This document shows positions 33,819 to 41,766 of a DNA stretch of 64,000 nt, piece after piece; positions within the stretch are counted from its first letter, which is position 1; each line of letters begins with the position of its first letter. The stretch is from an uncultured Acetatifactor sp. Lineage in GTDB: Bacteria > Bacillota > Clostridia > Lachnospirales > Lachnospiraceae. The translations under genes were made by a program, and so were the position numbers. The notes under the pieces are model-generated. The model saw nothing but the letters and a program-made list of their open reading frames with translations, did not search any database and was not told where the DNA came from. The DNA lies in assembly GCA_910577235.1 (NCBI GenBank), contig CAJTMX010000005.1, positions 62,001 through 126,000 of the forward strand. The letters run 5' to 3'.

Positions 33819-33923
33819 TGGGTATACCTCAGATTTGCAATTTCATTCACTAACAGGAAACGAACACGTAGGGCAAAATTATGCTGCCTCACAGCTTGGT
33901 AAGGTATTGAATGCTCACGGAAA

Positions 33924-34550
33924 TCAGATACCTTCATAACAGTGATTACGCCGGATATACTCTCTCACAGAATCAGGCACCAGATATTGGATGCTCCGGC
34001 CCTGGGCACAGCGGCGGCGGATGTCCGTGGAGGATATCTCCATATTGGGAAAAGACAGTAACATAATATCCGCGCTGTACCTTTTTTCCAGCTCCCGGCG
34101 TTTTTGCTCCAACGTTTCCATGGGCATACCGTTGCGGGATGCCGCCAGCAATGTACAATGCTGAAAAATACTCTCCGGCCTGTACCATTTATCTATGGTA
34201 AAGAGACAGTCGGCTCCCACGATAAAATACAGCCGGGCCTGGGGATATACGGTATGCAATTCCTGCAATGTCTCATAAGTGTAGGTGTTACCCTCCCGTC
34301 TCATCTCCAGATCCAGACAGCAAAAGCGGTCATTGTCTGAGGTGGCAAGATTTGCCATGGCAAGCCGCTCCTCTCCAGGCAGTATTTCGCTCCGGTCCTT
34401 CATATAAGAATTGCCCGTGGGAATATAAGCCACGCCGTCAAGCCCGGCCTCCTCCATGGCCCACTGCCCCAGCAGAAGATGTCCCGTATGTATGGGATTG
34501 AAAGTTCCTCCCACAATACCCGTTTTTTTCCAGCTTCCGATATCCGCCAT
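33924..34550 (-). CDS. nadD: nicotinate-nucleotide adenylyltransferase NadD
   Basis: Makes nicotinate adenine dinucleotide from nicotinate mononucleotide and ATP in NAD synthesis. The 208-residue product shows the nucleotidyltransferase motif VGGTFNPIHTGHLLLGQWA, the FIVGADCLFTIDKWYRPE block, and the C-terminal SSTDIRRRCAQG motif. AGAAAG precedes the ATG. The spacing to yqeK is about 105 bases. It is separated from yhbY by a 420-base AT-rich gap. Confidence 0.96.
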   Translation of the reverse strand: MADIGSWKKTGIVGGTFNPIHTGHLLLGQWAMEEAGLDGVAYIPTGNSYMKDRSEILPGEERLAMANLATSDNDRFCCLDLEMRREGNTYTYETLQELHTVYPQARLYFIVGADCLFTIDKWYRPESIFQHCTLLAASRNGMPMETLEQKRRELEKRYSADIMLLSFPNMEISSTDIRRRCAQGRSIQYLVPDSVREYIRRNHCYEGI

Positions 34551-34671
34551 ATTCTTTCTCCCTTTTGGGAAATGTGCTCCCTTTGCATACTTTCTAAAAC
34601 GTAATGTATATTTCTACACAAATCACATAATCTGCAATGATTTAACATCTCTGTAAGGCTGGAATATGCAC

Positions 34672-34962
34672 TTATGAACATATCTTGTTTTTTATACGCA
34701 AACTTGCTTCTATGTGTATAATCCAATGTCTTGAAAATGGCATTATTATTAACCCCCGAATATCCTTATCACACCAATAATCAATCAGCCAAAATGCACT
34801 TTTGCCACGGCTTACAACGTTCAATGAATTTAAGTATTCTTTTCTTTCTTCTAATATTTTCTTTTCAGCTCATCATAGGATAAACCTCTGATTATCTTCT
34901 CGACGCTTTCCTTTACCTCAAAAATTCCTTCGTTTTCCGTCGAAACGCTTGGTAAAATGCGT
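34672..34962 (-). pseudogene. decayed reading frame between yhbY and nadD
   Basis: On the minus strand two consecutive frames read like one protein with a one-base frame change. The first part, ending near 34846, gives ESVEKIIRGLSYDELKRK-Y-stop. The other part resumes in another register as ILEERKEYLNSLNVV, then FWLIDYWCDKDIRGLIIMP, ending at stop 34672-34674. Neither has a proper start codon with ribosome site. Base composition is more AT-rich than the flanking genes. Family not recognised; read as a gene remnant, with limited confidence. Confidence 0.35.
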
Positions 34963-34970
34963 GCGGCATA

Positions 34971-35258
34971 TCAGGGCAGTTGAATTCTGGGGTTGTCCCG
35001 GTCAGGCTTGTACAGCACGATCTTTTTCCCGATCACCTGCACTACCTGGGAATGGGTGCGCTCCGCTATCATTTCCGCGATCTCTCTGGGATCGTCCAGA
35101 CAGTTCTTCAGTACGGCAACCTTGAGCAGCTCCCTGGTATTGAAAGCCTCTCCGATGGCCTCCGTCACCTGCGGAGTCAGACTGGATTTGCCCACCTGAA
35201 AAACAGGGTCCAGGCTGCTGGCAAGGCTCTTTAAATATGCTCTCTGCTTACTTGTCAT
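34971..35258 (-). CDS. yhbY: YhbY family RNA-binding ribosome assembly protein
   Basis: A CRM-domain protein that binds pre-50S particles. The 95-residue product has MTSKQRAYLKSLASSLDPVFQVGK at the start, the GxxG-like KNCLDDPREIAEMIAERT segment and QVIGKKIVLYKP at the end. ATG 35258 is used, not 35261, because GGAGG lies five bases upstream. It follows obgE in the same direction, a usual pair. Confidence 0.94.
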   Translation of the reverse strand: MTSKQRAYLKSLASSLDPVFQVGKSSLTPQVTEAIGEAFNTRELLKVAVLKNCLDDPREIAEMIAERTHSQVVQVIGKKIVLYKPDRDNPRIQLP

Positions 35259-35340
35259 CATATCCTCCCTTCGAGGGTCCTTTGATCCCCGATCCTCTCA
35301 TATCCCTGACAGATTCCATATCCCCGGCAGGGCATGGAGA

Positions 35341-36636
35341 TTATTTGTAATAATCGAAACTAAGGCCGTACATTCTGACAGTGTCGCCCTCTTCGATGCC
35401 CAACTGTTCCAACTCCTGCAATATCCCGTTGTCACGCAGGAAATTCTGGAAAAAGGTGAAACCCTTTTCACTCTCCAGATTGGTATATCCCAGCATTTTT
35501 TCAATGCGGGGGCCTTCCACCACATATTCGTCCGCATCCTGATCGTATACAACGGTATAGGGCATATCTCTGTCGGAAATCCGCTCCTCCTCCGGAAAGT
35601 ATTCCTGCGCGAAGACGATGGGCTCCTGATCCAGACCGTCCAACATCTCCCGGACATGATACAGCAGTTCCTTCAGCCCCTGGCCGCTGATGGCGGATAT
35701 GGGATATACGGGAATCCCTTTTGGCTCAAATTCCGCTTTCAGCGCTGCCAGCGGATCGCTATCCTGAGCGGAATATATGGCATCGATCTTGTTGGCGGCT
35801 ATTACCTGGGGACGTTTGGAGATATCCGCGTTATAGCTTTCCAATTCTTTGTTGATGGCGTATATATCCGCTATGGGGTCACGTCCTTCCGTTCCGGCGG
35901 CATCTACAATATGAATGATGACTTTTGTGCGTTCAATATGGCGCAAAAATTCATGTCCCAGACCTGCCCCCTGGGAAGCGCCCTCGATCAGACCGGGGAT
36001 ATCCGCGATGACAAAACCTCTGGCATCCTCCAGATCCACTACGCCCAGATTGGGAGTCAGCGTGGTAAAATGGTAGTTGGCAATCTTGGGCTGCGCATTG
36101 CTCACCCGGGATAAAAGGGTGGATTTGCCCACATTGGGAAAGCCAACCAGACCAACATCCGCGATGACCTTCAACTCCAAGAGCAGTGTCAGTTCCTGGG
36201 CAGGCTGTCCGGGCTGGGCATATTTGGGGGCCTGCATGGTGCTGGTGGCATAGTGCTGGTTACCGTTGCCGCCTCTGCCGCCCTTTAGCAGAACGACTTC
36301 CCTGGTATCGCCTGACATATCCGCGATGACTTTTCCCGTCTCCGCCTCTTTGATCACGGTCCCCGAAGGCACCTTCAATACGATACTTTGTCCGTTTTTC
36401 CCGTGACAGTTTCTCTTACCGCCGGTTTCGCCGTCCTCCGCTTTATATTTGCGCACATGGCGGTAATCCGCCAGCGTATTCATTCCCTCGTCCACACGGA
36501 AGATCACATCTCCGCCATGACCTCCGTCTCCGCCGTCCGGACCGCCGTTCGGAACATATTTTTCCCTGCGGAACGACACGTGTCCGTCCCCGCCCTTGCC
36601 GCTCTTCACATATATAGTCGCTCTGTCTGCAAACAT
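35341..36636 (-). CDS. obgE: GTPase ObgE/CgtA
   Basis: Essential GTPase in 50S assembly and stress control. The 431-residue product has the glycine-rich Obg fold (MFADRATIYVKSGKGGDGHVSFRREKYVPNG repeats), the G domain with G1 GFPNVGKST, G2 TTLTPN, G3 DIPGLIEGA, G4 NKID, and the C-terminal OCT domain (YTVVYDQDADEYVVEG). Full length. It is separated from rpmA by a strong terminator-like hairpin, so its expression may differ from that of the ribosomal genes. Confidence 0.98.
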   Translation of the reverse strand: MFADRATIYVKSGKGGDGHVSFRREKYVPNGGPDGGDGGHGGDVIFRVDEGMNTLADYRHVRKYKAEDGETGGKRNCHGKNGQSIVLKVPSGTVIKEAETGKVIADMSGDTREVVLLKGGRGGNGNQHYATSTMQAPKYAQPGQPAQELTLLLELKVIADVGLVGFPNVGKSTLLSRVSNAQPKIANYHFTTLTPNLGVVDLEDARGFVIADIPGLIEGASQGAGLGHEFLRHIERTKVIIHIVDAAGTEGRDPIADIYAINKELESYNADISKRPQVIAANKIDAIYSAQDSDPLAALKAEFEPKGIPVYPISAISGQGLKELLYHVREMLDGLDQEPIVFAQEYFPEEERISDRDMPYTVVYDQDADEYVVEGPRIEKMLGYTNLESEKGFTFFQNFLRDNGILQELEQLGIEEGDTVRMYGLSFDYYK

Positions 36637-36663
36637 CCGGTTTTACTCCTCTTAATAACTAAA

Positions 36664-36695
36664 AGGCTTCAAACAAAAAAATATGTTTGAAGCCT
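36664..36695 (-). terminator. terminator between rpmA and obgE
   Basis: A 12-base perfect stem, AGGCTTCAAACA (36664-36675) with TGTTTGAAGCCT (36684-36695), loop eight bases. On the minus strand it is followed by TTTT. Suited to end or attenuate the rplU-prp-rpmA transcript before obgE. Confidence 0.88.
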
Positions 36696-36721
36696 CACGT
36701 GACTATGTCCGATACTCAGCA

Positions 36722-37006
36722 TTACTGCTCGACAGGATATACAGAAGCCTGTTTCTTGTCCCTGCCTTTTCTCTCGAATCTCAGAACGCCATCCACCAAC
36801 GCAAACAATGTGTCATCGCCGCCGATACCCACGTTTACACCGGGATGAATCTTGGTACCACGCTGTCTGTACAGAATGTTACCGGCTTTTACGAACTGTC
36901 CGTCAGCTCTCTTCGCGCCAAGTCTCTTGGACTCGGAATCTCTGCCGTTCTTGGTAGAACCGACACCCTTTTTGTGAGCGAAGAATTGAAGGTTCATATT
37001 CAACAT
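36722..37006 (-). CDS. rpmA: 50S ribosomal protein L27, with N-terminal extension
   Basis: L27 reaches into the peptidyl-transferase centre. The 94-residue product begins MLNMNLQFFAHKKG. The extension up to FF is removed in Firmicutes by the Prp protease before assembly, leaving Ala at the new N-terminus; cleavage is inferred from that motif. The body has GVGSTKNGRDSESKRLGAKRADGQ and the IYRQRGTKIHPG-like block. GGAGGTG precedes the ATG. It is just after prp in the same operon. Confidence 0.98.
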   Translation of the reverse strand: MLNMNLQFFAHKKGVGSTKNGRDSESKRLGAKRADGQFVKAGNILYRQRGTKIHPGVNVGIGGDDTLFALVDGVLRFERKGRDKKQASVYPVEQ

Positions 37007-37009
37007 GAT

Positions 37010-37342
37010 TTACACCTCCTCAAACTTTAAAGTAAGATACTTTTCTCCGTAGGTTTTGGAAAGCTGTTGCAGACCAAACACCATGGAATCCATCAAAAAG
37101 ACGGATTTCTCCTGCAGGCTGCTCTCTATCACGCACCGGATAAACCCTGTCTCCTCGTCAGAGTCCACCTGTAGGGTTTCCCCTGCAAGTTCCTCCAAAG
37201 AGTTGATGGTATTGATCACCAGCACGGATATGGATGCGCACAGAATGTCCGGTTTACCGGGTTTTGCGTACTCCGCATGTCCCATACAGGTAAATCCTGT
37301 ATACCGCTGTGCTCTTGTCCTGCGAATCACTACTGTCGTCAT
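37010..37342 (-). CDS. prp: ribosomal-processing cysteine protease Prp (YsxB)
   Basis: Prp cleaves the N-terminal extension from L27. The 110-residue product has the catalytic His in TGFTCMGHAEYAK and Cys in DILCASISVLVINTIN, the family signature. It lies between the L21 and L27 genes, spaced three bases from rpmA, and the substrate is encoded right next to it. Presence of the L27 extension confirms the link. Confidence 0.95.
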   Translation of the reverse strand: MTTVVIRRTRAQRYTGFTCMGHAEYAKPGKPDILCASISVLVINTINSLEELAGETLQVDSDEETGFIRCVIESSLQEKSVFLMDSMVFGLQQLSKTYGEKYLTLKFEEV

Positions 37343-37357
37343 AATCGTCCACTTACA

Positions 37358-37663
37358 TTAAGCATTAATCTTGTCAATCTTAACCTGAGTGTATGCTTGT
37401 CTATGACCGTTTTTCTTGTGGTAGCCGGTTTTTCTCTTGTACTTGTATACAATAACCTTCTTACCTCTGCCCTGCTCCATAACGGTAGCTGCTACAGTGG
37501 CATTAGCCACGTCCGCGCCAACCTTAAGGGCAGCGTCACTTACTGCGATCACCTGGTCAAAAGTAACAGTATCACCAGCTTCCGCGTCGAGTTTCTCAAC
37601 CTTGATCACATCTCCCTCAGAAACTTTGTACTGCTTTCCACCTGTTGCAATAATTGCGTACAT
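37358..37663 (-). CDS. rplU: 50S ribosomal protein L21
   Basis: Structural protein of the large subunit that binds 23S rRNA. The 101-residue product starts MYAIIATGGKQYKVSEGDVI and has the KRKTGYHKKNGHRQAYTQVKI block. Start is at 37663, since GGAGG lies at 37670-37674 on the minus strand and the family begins MYAIIATGGKQY; a start ten codons earlier is not supported. It is first gene of rplU-prp-rpmA. Confidence 0.98.
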   Translation of the reverse strand: MYAIIATGGKQYKVSEGDVIKVEKLDAEAGDTVTFDQVIAVSDAALKVGADVANATVAATVMEQGRGKKVIVYKYKRKTGYHKKNGHRQAYTQVKIDKINA

Positions 37664-37769
37664 AAGGCACCTCCTATTCACGAACTCCAGCATGAAATAC
37701 TTTTGTTCTTACTCGCTAACTTTGGTGGTGTCACAAAATGACACACTTTTACCTAGTTATGCGGCATAC
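37664..37769 (-). ncRNA. L21-leader-like ribosomal protein leader RNA
   Basis: Three nested helices can be drawn in the minus-strand leader. The outer one pairs CCAGTATG (37772-37765) with CATGCTGG (37694-37687). The middle one pairs CGC-A-TAACT with AGTTAGCG, leaving one bulged A. The inner hairpin is GTGTCA with TGACAC at 37744-37728. Position (just after the promoter, before rplU) and shape match the L21 leader of Firmicutes, presumed to sense L21. Confidence 0.75.
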
Positions 37770-37775
37770 TGGATT

Positions 37776-37804
37776 ATAATAGCATGAGGTGCCTTATTTG
37801 TCAA
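37776..37804 (-). promoter_or_regulatory. promoter of the rplU-prp-rpmA operon
   Basis: On the minus strand TTGACA (37804-37799) and TATTAT (37781-37776) are separated by 17 bases. Perfect -35 and a near-consensus -10; a second TATAAT three bases later gives a 20-base spacing and is less likely. A 12-base copy of the rplU ribosome-site region lies inverted in the spacer. Confidence 0.83.
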
Positions 37805-37855
37805 GAAAAAATTTGGCTTATTCTGTCTATTTTTTTATATCTATACTTATTATTT

Positions 37856-38482
37856 CTATTTCTTTCTCGCCTCGAAATCCTCTATATACTGAATGATCAG
37901 TTTTACCGTACCCTCCACGCCCAGCACACTGCTGTTGATGCACAGGTCATAACTGTCCGCCCGGCCCCATTTCTTGGAGGAATAATAATTGTAATAACTC
38001 TGGCGCTGCTTATCCTTTTTAACGATCATGTCCCTGGCCTTGGATTCGCTGAGCTGATACTTCTGCATGATCCGCTTTACCTTGGTATCCTCGTCCGCAT
38101 AGATAAACAGATGGATACAGTTCTCATAGTCCGCCAGAGCATAATCCGCGCAGCGGCCCACGATCACACAGCCGCCCTCATCCGCTATCTTCTTTATCGT
38201 ATCAAACTGCGCCAGAAATACCTTGTGGCTGATGGGCATATCCACAAAAGAGGAGGCGTTATAGCCAAAGGAATAGGTATCCATCACCAGATTGTATAAA
38301 AAGGAATTGGTGGGACGTTCATCATGATTCTGAATCATCTCCTCGCAGAAACCGCTCTCCTGGGCCGCTCTGCTGAGCAGTTCCTTGTCATAACATTTGA
38401 TGCCGAAATATTCCGCTAATTTTTCTCCGATCTCCCGTCCCGCAGAGCCAAACTGACGTCCAATGGTAATCACAGTATTCAT
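37856..38482 (-). CDS. cytidylate-kinase-like family protein
   Basis: A 208-residue P-loop kinase-like protein (Cytidylate_kin2). The Walker A variant is IGRQFGSAGREIGEKLAE at the start. Further blocks are the FVDMPISHKVFLAQFDTIKKIADEGGCVIVGRCADY region and KDKQRQSYYNYYSSKKWGRADSYDLCINSS. Its substrate is not known and the family is distinct from classical Cmk. It stands alone, with its own promoter and the L21 operon on the other side. Confidence 0.88.
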   Translation of the reverse strand: MNTVITIGRQFGSAGREIGEKLAEYFGIKCYDKELLSRAAQESGFCEEMIQNHDERPTNSFLYNLVMDTYSFGYNASSFVDMPISHKVFLAQFDTIKKIADEGGCVIVGRCADYALADYENCIHLFIYADEDTKVKRIMQKYQLSESKARDMIVKKDKQRQSYYNYYSSKKWGRADSYDLCINSSVLGVEGTVKLIIQYIEDFEARKK

Positions 38483-38535
38483 ACGCGTAACCCTCTTTCC
38501 CTTTGAAGTATAAATGTTTGCATTTATCTATACTT

Positions 38536-38564
38536 ATTATACATCAAATTTGATCGCAAAACAA
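38536..38564 (-). promoter_or_regulatory. probable promoter of the cytidylate-kinase-like gene
   Basis: Minus-strand TTGTTT (38564-38559) and TATAAT (38541-38536) with 17-base spacing, 53 bases before the ATG. A perfect -10 with a weak -35. Confidence 0.6.
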
Positions 38565-38568
38565 TTAA

Positions 38569-39483
38569 TTATTGCAAAATTTCTAACAAATGCTGAAAAT
38601 ATTCCGGCAGCGGAGCCACTATTTCCACATATTTTCCGGTAGAAGGGTGAATAAATCCGATAGTCATGGCGTGAAGCGTCTGTCCCCGCAGGGAAAAAGG
38701 ACATTTTCTCCCCTGAGAATATACTTCATCCCCCAGCAGAGGATGACCGATACTGGCCATATGTACCCTGATCTGATGGGTGCGTCCGGTCTCCAGTTCA
38801 CACTCTATATAAGTGTATTCACGAAAACGGCGCAGCACCCTGTAATGTGTCACGGCATGTCTGCCGCATTTCTCATTGACCGCCATCTTTTTGCGATCGG
38901 TGGGATGACGGCCGATGGGTTTGTCCACGGTTCCCTCCTGCTCAGGAATCACGCCGTGACATATGGCCCGATAGCGTCTGGTGACGGAATGCTCCTTCAG
39001 CTGCGCGGCGATGCCGTTGTGTGCCTTATCATTTTTGCAGACGATCAGGGAGCCTGTTGTGTCCATATCTATCCGATGGACGATCCCGGGGCGCAGCACC
39101 CCGCCGATACCGGACAATTCATTGCCGCAGTGAAACATAATGCCGTTTACCAAAGTGCCGGTATAATGCCCTGCGGCAGGATGCACCACCATCTGCTTGG
39201 GCTTGTTTACCACCAGCAGATCTCTGTCCTCATACAGGATATCTAAAGGGATATCCTCCGGACATATCTCCGGCTCCCGGGAATCAGGCAGGAAAAAACA
39301 CACCTCATCATCTGTCTGAACCTGATAACTGCTCTTAACAGGCTTGTCATTGACCATGACCTGCCCTTCCTTAATAAGTTTCTGAATATAACTGCGGGAG
39401 AGAGAATCCATCAGCATGGACATGCATTTGTCGATTCTCTCTCCCTCATATTCTTCTGTAATCTGAAAACGAAATTCATCCAT
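38569..39483 (-). CDS. RluD family pseudouridine synthase
   Basis: Makes pseudouridine in the large-subunit rRNA, probably in helix 69 (if RluD). The 304-residue product has an N-terminal S4 domain (GERIDKCMSMLMDSLSRSYIQKLI) and the catalytic domain with DILYEDRDLLVVNKPKQMVVHP, HRIDMDTTGSLIV (catalytic Asp) and the GRTHQIRVHMASIGHPLLGD block. It follows lspA directly (four bases apart), the common lspA-rluD pairing. Confidence 0.94.
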   Translation of the reverse strand: MDEFRFQITEEYEGERIDKCMSMLMDSLSRSYIQKLIKEGQVMVNDKPVKSSYQVQTDDEVCFFLPDSREPEICPEDIPLDILYEDRDLLVVNKPKQMVVHPAAGHYTGTLVNGIMFHCGNELSGIGGVLRPGIVHRIDMDTTGSLIVCKNDKAHNGIAAQLKEHSVTRRYRAICHGVIPEQEGTVDKPIGRHPTDRKKMAVNEKCGRHAVTHYRVLRRFREYTYIECELETGRTHQIRVHMASIGHPLLGDEVYSQGRKCPFSLRGQTLHAMTIGFIHPSTGKYVEIVAPLPEYFQHLLEILQ

Positions 39484-39487
39484 GATA

Positions 39488-40012
39488 TCACATCTCCCGA
39501 TACCGGTTCTGCTTGAAGTTCAAAAATTCCAGATCTTTTTCCTTCAGAACAAACAGGAACATGATAAACAGTCCTATGGTAGCGCAGACCACATAGATAT
39601 CCGCCACATTAAATATGGGATAGTTGATGAGCACAAAGGATATGAAATCCACCACATAGTCCAGGCGCATTCTGTCCAGCATATTGCCCAGCCCTCCGGA
39701 AATAATGAACACCATCAACACATGAATCACCTGAAATTTACCGTTGATGGGCATCTTCAGCAGAAAAAACAAAAGCACCAGCATAAAGATAACGCCCACA
39801 AACAGTATAAATACCTTTTGATTCTGCAGCATGCCAAAGGCCATGCCGTGGTTCTCCAGATACTGAAGTTCCAGAACCCCGTCTATCAGAGAATAGGCGG
39901 GCCTTCCCTTTAAATGGCTGATAGCCAGCCCCTTGGTAAATTGGTCAAACCAGATCAGAACAACGCACAGCAGCACATCGATAAACAGCATTAACGCTTT
40001 TTTCTTATTCAC
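39488..40012 (-). CDS. lspA: lipoprotein signal peptidase LspA
   Basis: Membrane aspartyl protease that removes signal peptides from prolipoproteins after lipid attachment. The 174-residue product has four hydrophobic segments and the two catalytic Asp motifs, GGLGNMLDR and FNVADIYVV. Cognate substrates appear in this window (the DUF4352-like and carboxypeptidase lipoproteins). The gene follows aroB and precedes rluD. Confidence 0.96.
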   Translation of the reverse strand: MNKKKALMLFIDVLLCVVLIWFDQFTKGLAISHLKGRPAYSLIDGVLELQYLENHGMAFGMLQNQKVFILFVGVIFMLVLLFFLLKMPINGKFQVIHVLMVFIISGGLGNMLDRMRLDYVVDFISFVLINYPIFNVADIYVVCATIGLFIMFLFVLKEKDLEFLNFKQNRYREM

Positions 40013-40035
40013 TCTTCTATCCTCTCATATCTCTG

Positions 40036-41139
40036 TCAGTCCGGAGTTTCCTCAAAATGAATCTCCCGGATCGCATCCAATATCTCCTCGTCCGATACGG
40101 TAGTGTGGATGACTGCCTTGCCGATCCGTTCCAACAAGACAAAGCTTATAACGCCGGCCTGGGCTTTTTTATCGGATCTGGTAAGCCGCAGCACCTCCTC
40201 AGGGTCGATGCCATCCACGGTGATGGGCAGATAAAAAGGCACGAACATATCCCGGATCTCATAGTATTCTTCCATGGATATCATGTCCCTTTTCCAGGAG
40301 ATATAGGCAGCCGCCACGGCACCCAGAGCCACACACTCTCCGTGGAGCAACTGAAAATGGCGGGCTTTTTCAATGGCATGGCCGATGGTATGTCCATAAT
40401 TTAACAGCGCCCTCTCCCCCTGCTCCGTAGGGTCCTTTTCCACCACATGCTTTTTTACGGTACAGCTGCGCAGGATCATCTCCTCCAGCACATCCATATC
40501 CTTCTCGCAGATCTCATACATCTGCTCAACAAGCCAGGTATAGAATTTGGCGTCTTTGATCAGTCCATGTTTCATTACCTCCGCAAAACCGGAAAAATAC
40601 TGGCGGTCCTCCAGCGTGCGCAGCGTATGCATGTTCATATATACCAGACGCGGCATCTTGAAGGCTCCGACCATGTTTTTATAGCCGTCAAAATCTACAC
40701 CCGTCTTGCCTCCGATGCTGCTGTCACACTGGGACAGCAGAGTGGTTGGAACCTGTATATAGTCCACCCCCCGCAGAAAGGTGGCTGCTATATAGCCTGT
40801 CATATCGCCTATTACGCCGCCGCCCAGAGCCACCAGCAGATCCTTTCGGCCATAGCCCTCCCGGATCAGAAAGGTATAGACGTCCCGGACACTGTCCAAA
40901 GTCTTATACTCCTCACCGGCGGGCAGAGTATAGATATCTACTTTACCGGAAAGCTTGTCCAGTTCCCCCTTCAACGCGTCTGCGTACAGATTTGCCACAT
41001 TGGAGTCCGTAACAATACAGATCTTCTGTCCGGGGGTGACAAAAGGTGCAAATTCCTGGGTGATATCGTTGAAATTCCTGGTGATGTAGATATCATAACA
41101 GGGCTTATTTTGATAGAGTATGGGAAGCCGCTGTGCCAT
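40036..41139 (-). CDS. aroB: 3-dehydroquinate synthase AroB
   Basis: NAD- and metal-dependent conversion of DAHP to 3-dehydroquinate, second step of the shikimate pathway. The 367-residue length is usual. Features include the NAD-binding GGGVIGDMTGYIAATFLRGVDYIQVPTT region, SIGGKTGVDF, and the metal-binding His/Glu in LLNYGHTIGHAIEKA. No other aro gene is near. It is transcribed with lspA and rluD. Confidence 0.97.
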   Translation of the reverse strand: MAQRLPILYQNKPCYDIYITRNFNDITQEFAPFVTPGQKICIVTDSNVANLYADALKGELDKLSGKVDIYTLPAGEEYKTLDSVRDVYTFLIREGYGRKDLLVALGGGVIGDMTGYIAATFLRGVDYIQVPTTLLSQCDSSIGGKTGVDFDGYKNMVGAFKMPRLVYMNMHTLRTLEDRQYFSGFAEVMKHGLIKDAKFYTWLVEQMYEICEKDMDVLEEMILRSCTVKKHVVEKDPTEQGERALLNYGHTIGHAIEKARHFQLLHGECVALGAVAAAYISWKRDMISMEEYYEIRDMFVPFYLPITVDGIDPEEVLRLTRSDKKAQAGVISFVLLERIGKAVIHTTVSDEEILDAIREIHFEETPD

Positions 41140-41154
41140 AGTATCGCCTCGCTT

Positions 41155-41193
41155 TCAAAAATTAACTGTCCGGCGGTTTGCTGCCGGACAGTT
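41155..41193 (-). terminator. intrinsic terminator after sepF
   Basis: AACTGTCCGGC (41164-41174) pairs perfectly with GCCGGACAGTT (41183-41193), loop eight bases; on the minus strand TTTTT follows. It lies ten bases past the sepF stop and 15 before the aroB start. Confidence 0.92.
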
Positions 41194-41203
41194 ATTGATG
41201 TCC

Positions 41204-41722
41204 TTATAGATCCGTATTCAGGGGAGAGTCGAAAGAGCCTCCGAAAATATCCTGAAAATCGCCGGAAATATCCACACTTGCCGGTGTAATGATAAAGATA
41301 TAATGAGATATCTTCTGTAGATTGCCGGAGATGGCAAAGCAGGAGCCTGAGGTAAAGTCAATGATCCTCTGGGCGATGTCCACGTCCAATCCCTCCAGAT
41401 TCAGCACCACGGTGCGGTTAGCCAACAGCGTCTCCGTGATCTCCCGGGCGTCCTCTATGGTGGTGGGCTTGATCACGCAGACCTCCATGCCGCCTCCACC
41501 CGAGATCTTGCGGGTAGCGGGCTGGCGCATCTGTGTAACCTTGCCTGTAGAGGGTTTTCTCACCGGTTTTTCGTCCAGCAGATCGTCATTGTCCTTTACC
41601 GCGTTCATTTTCTTGGGGGCGGGAGTATCTTCTATGTCATCGTCATAGTAATCGTCATCATAATAGCCGTCTTCGTCTTCATTCAGTTTCATGTAATTCA
41701 GGAACTTGTCCATTACACCCAT
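41204..41722 (-). CDS. sepF: cell division protein SepF
   Basis: Membrane-associated FtsZ partner that helps shape the division septum in Gram-positives. The 172-residue product has the membrane-binding start MGVMDKFLNYMKL, an acidic linker (EDEDGYYDDDYYDDD) and the C-terminal SepF domain with EVCVIKPTTIEDAREITETLLANRTVVLNLEG and GSCFAISGN. Start 41722 is chosen for GGAG nine bases upstream. It follows yggS in the usual order. Confidence 0.96.
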   Translation of the reverse strand: MGVMDKFLNYMKLNEDEDGYYDDDYYDDDIEDTPAPKKMNAVKDNDDLLDEKPVRKPSTGKVTQMRQPATRKISGGGGMEVCVIKPTTIEDAREITETLLANRTVVLNLEGLDVDIAQRIIDFTSGSCFAISGNLQKISHYIFIITPASVDISGDFQDIFGGSFDSPLNTDL

Positions 41723-41766
41723 TATACTGTTCTCCTTTATCAAAATCTTCGGCGACCAAGCCCTCC

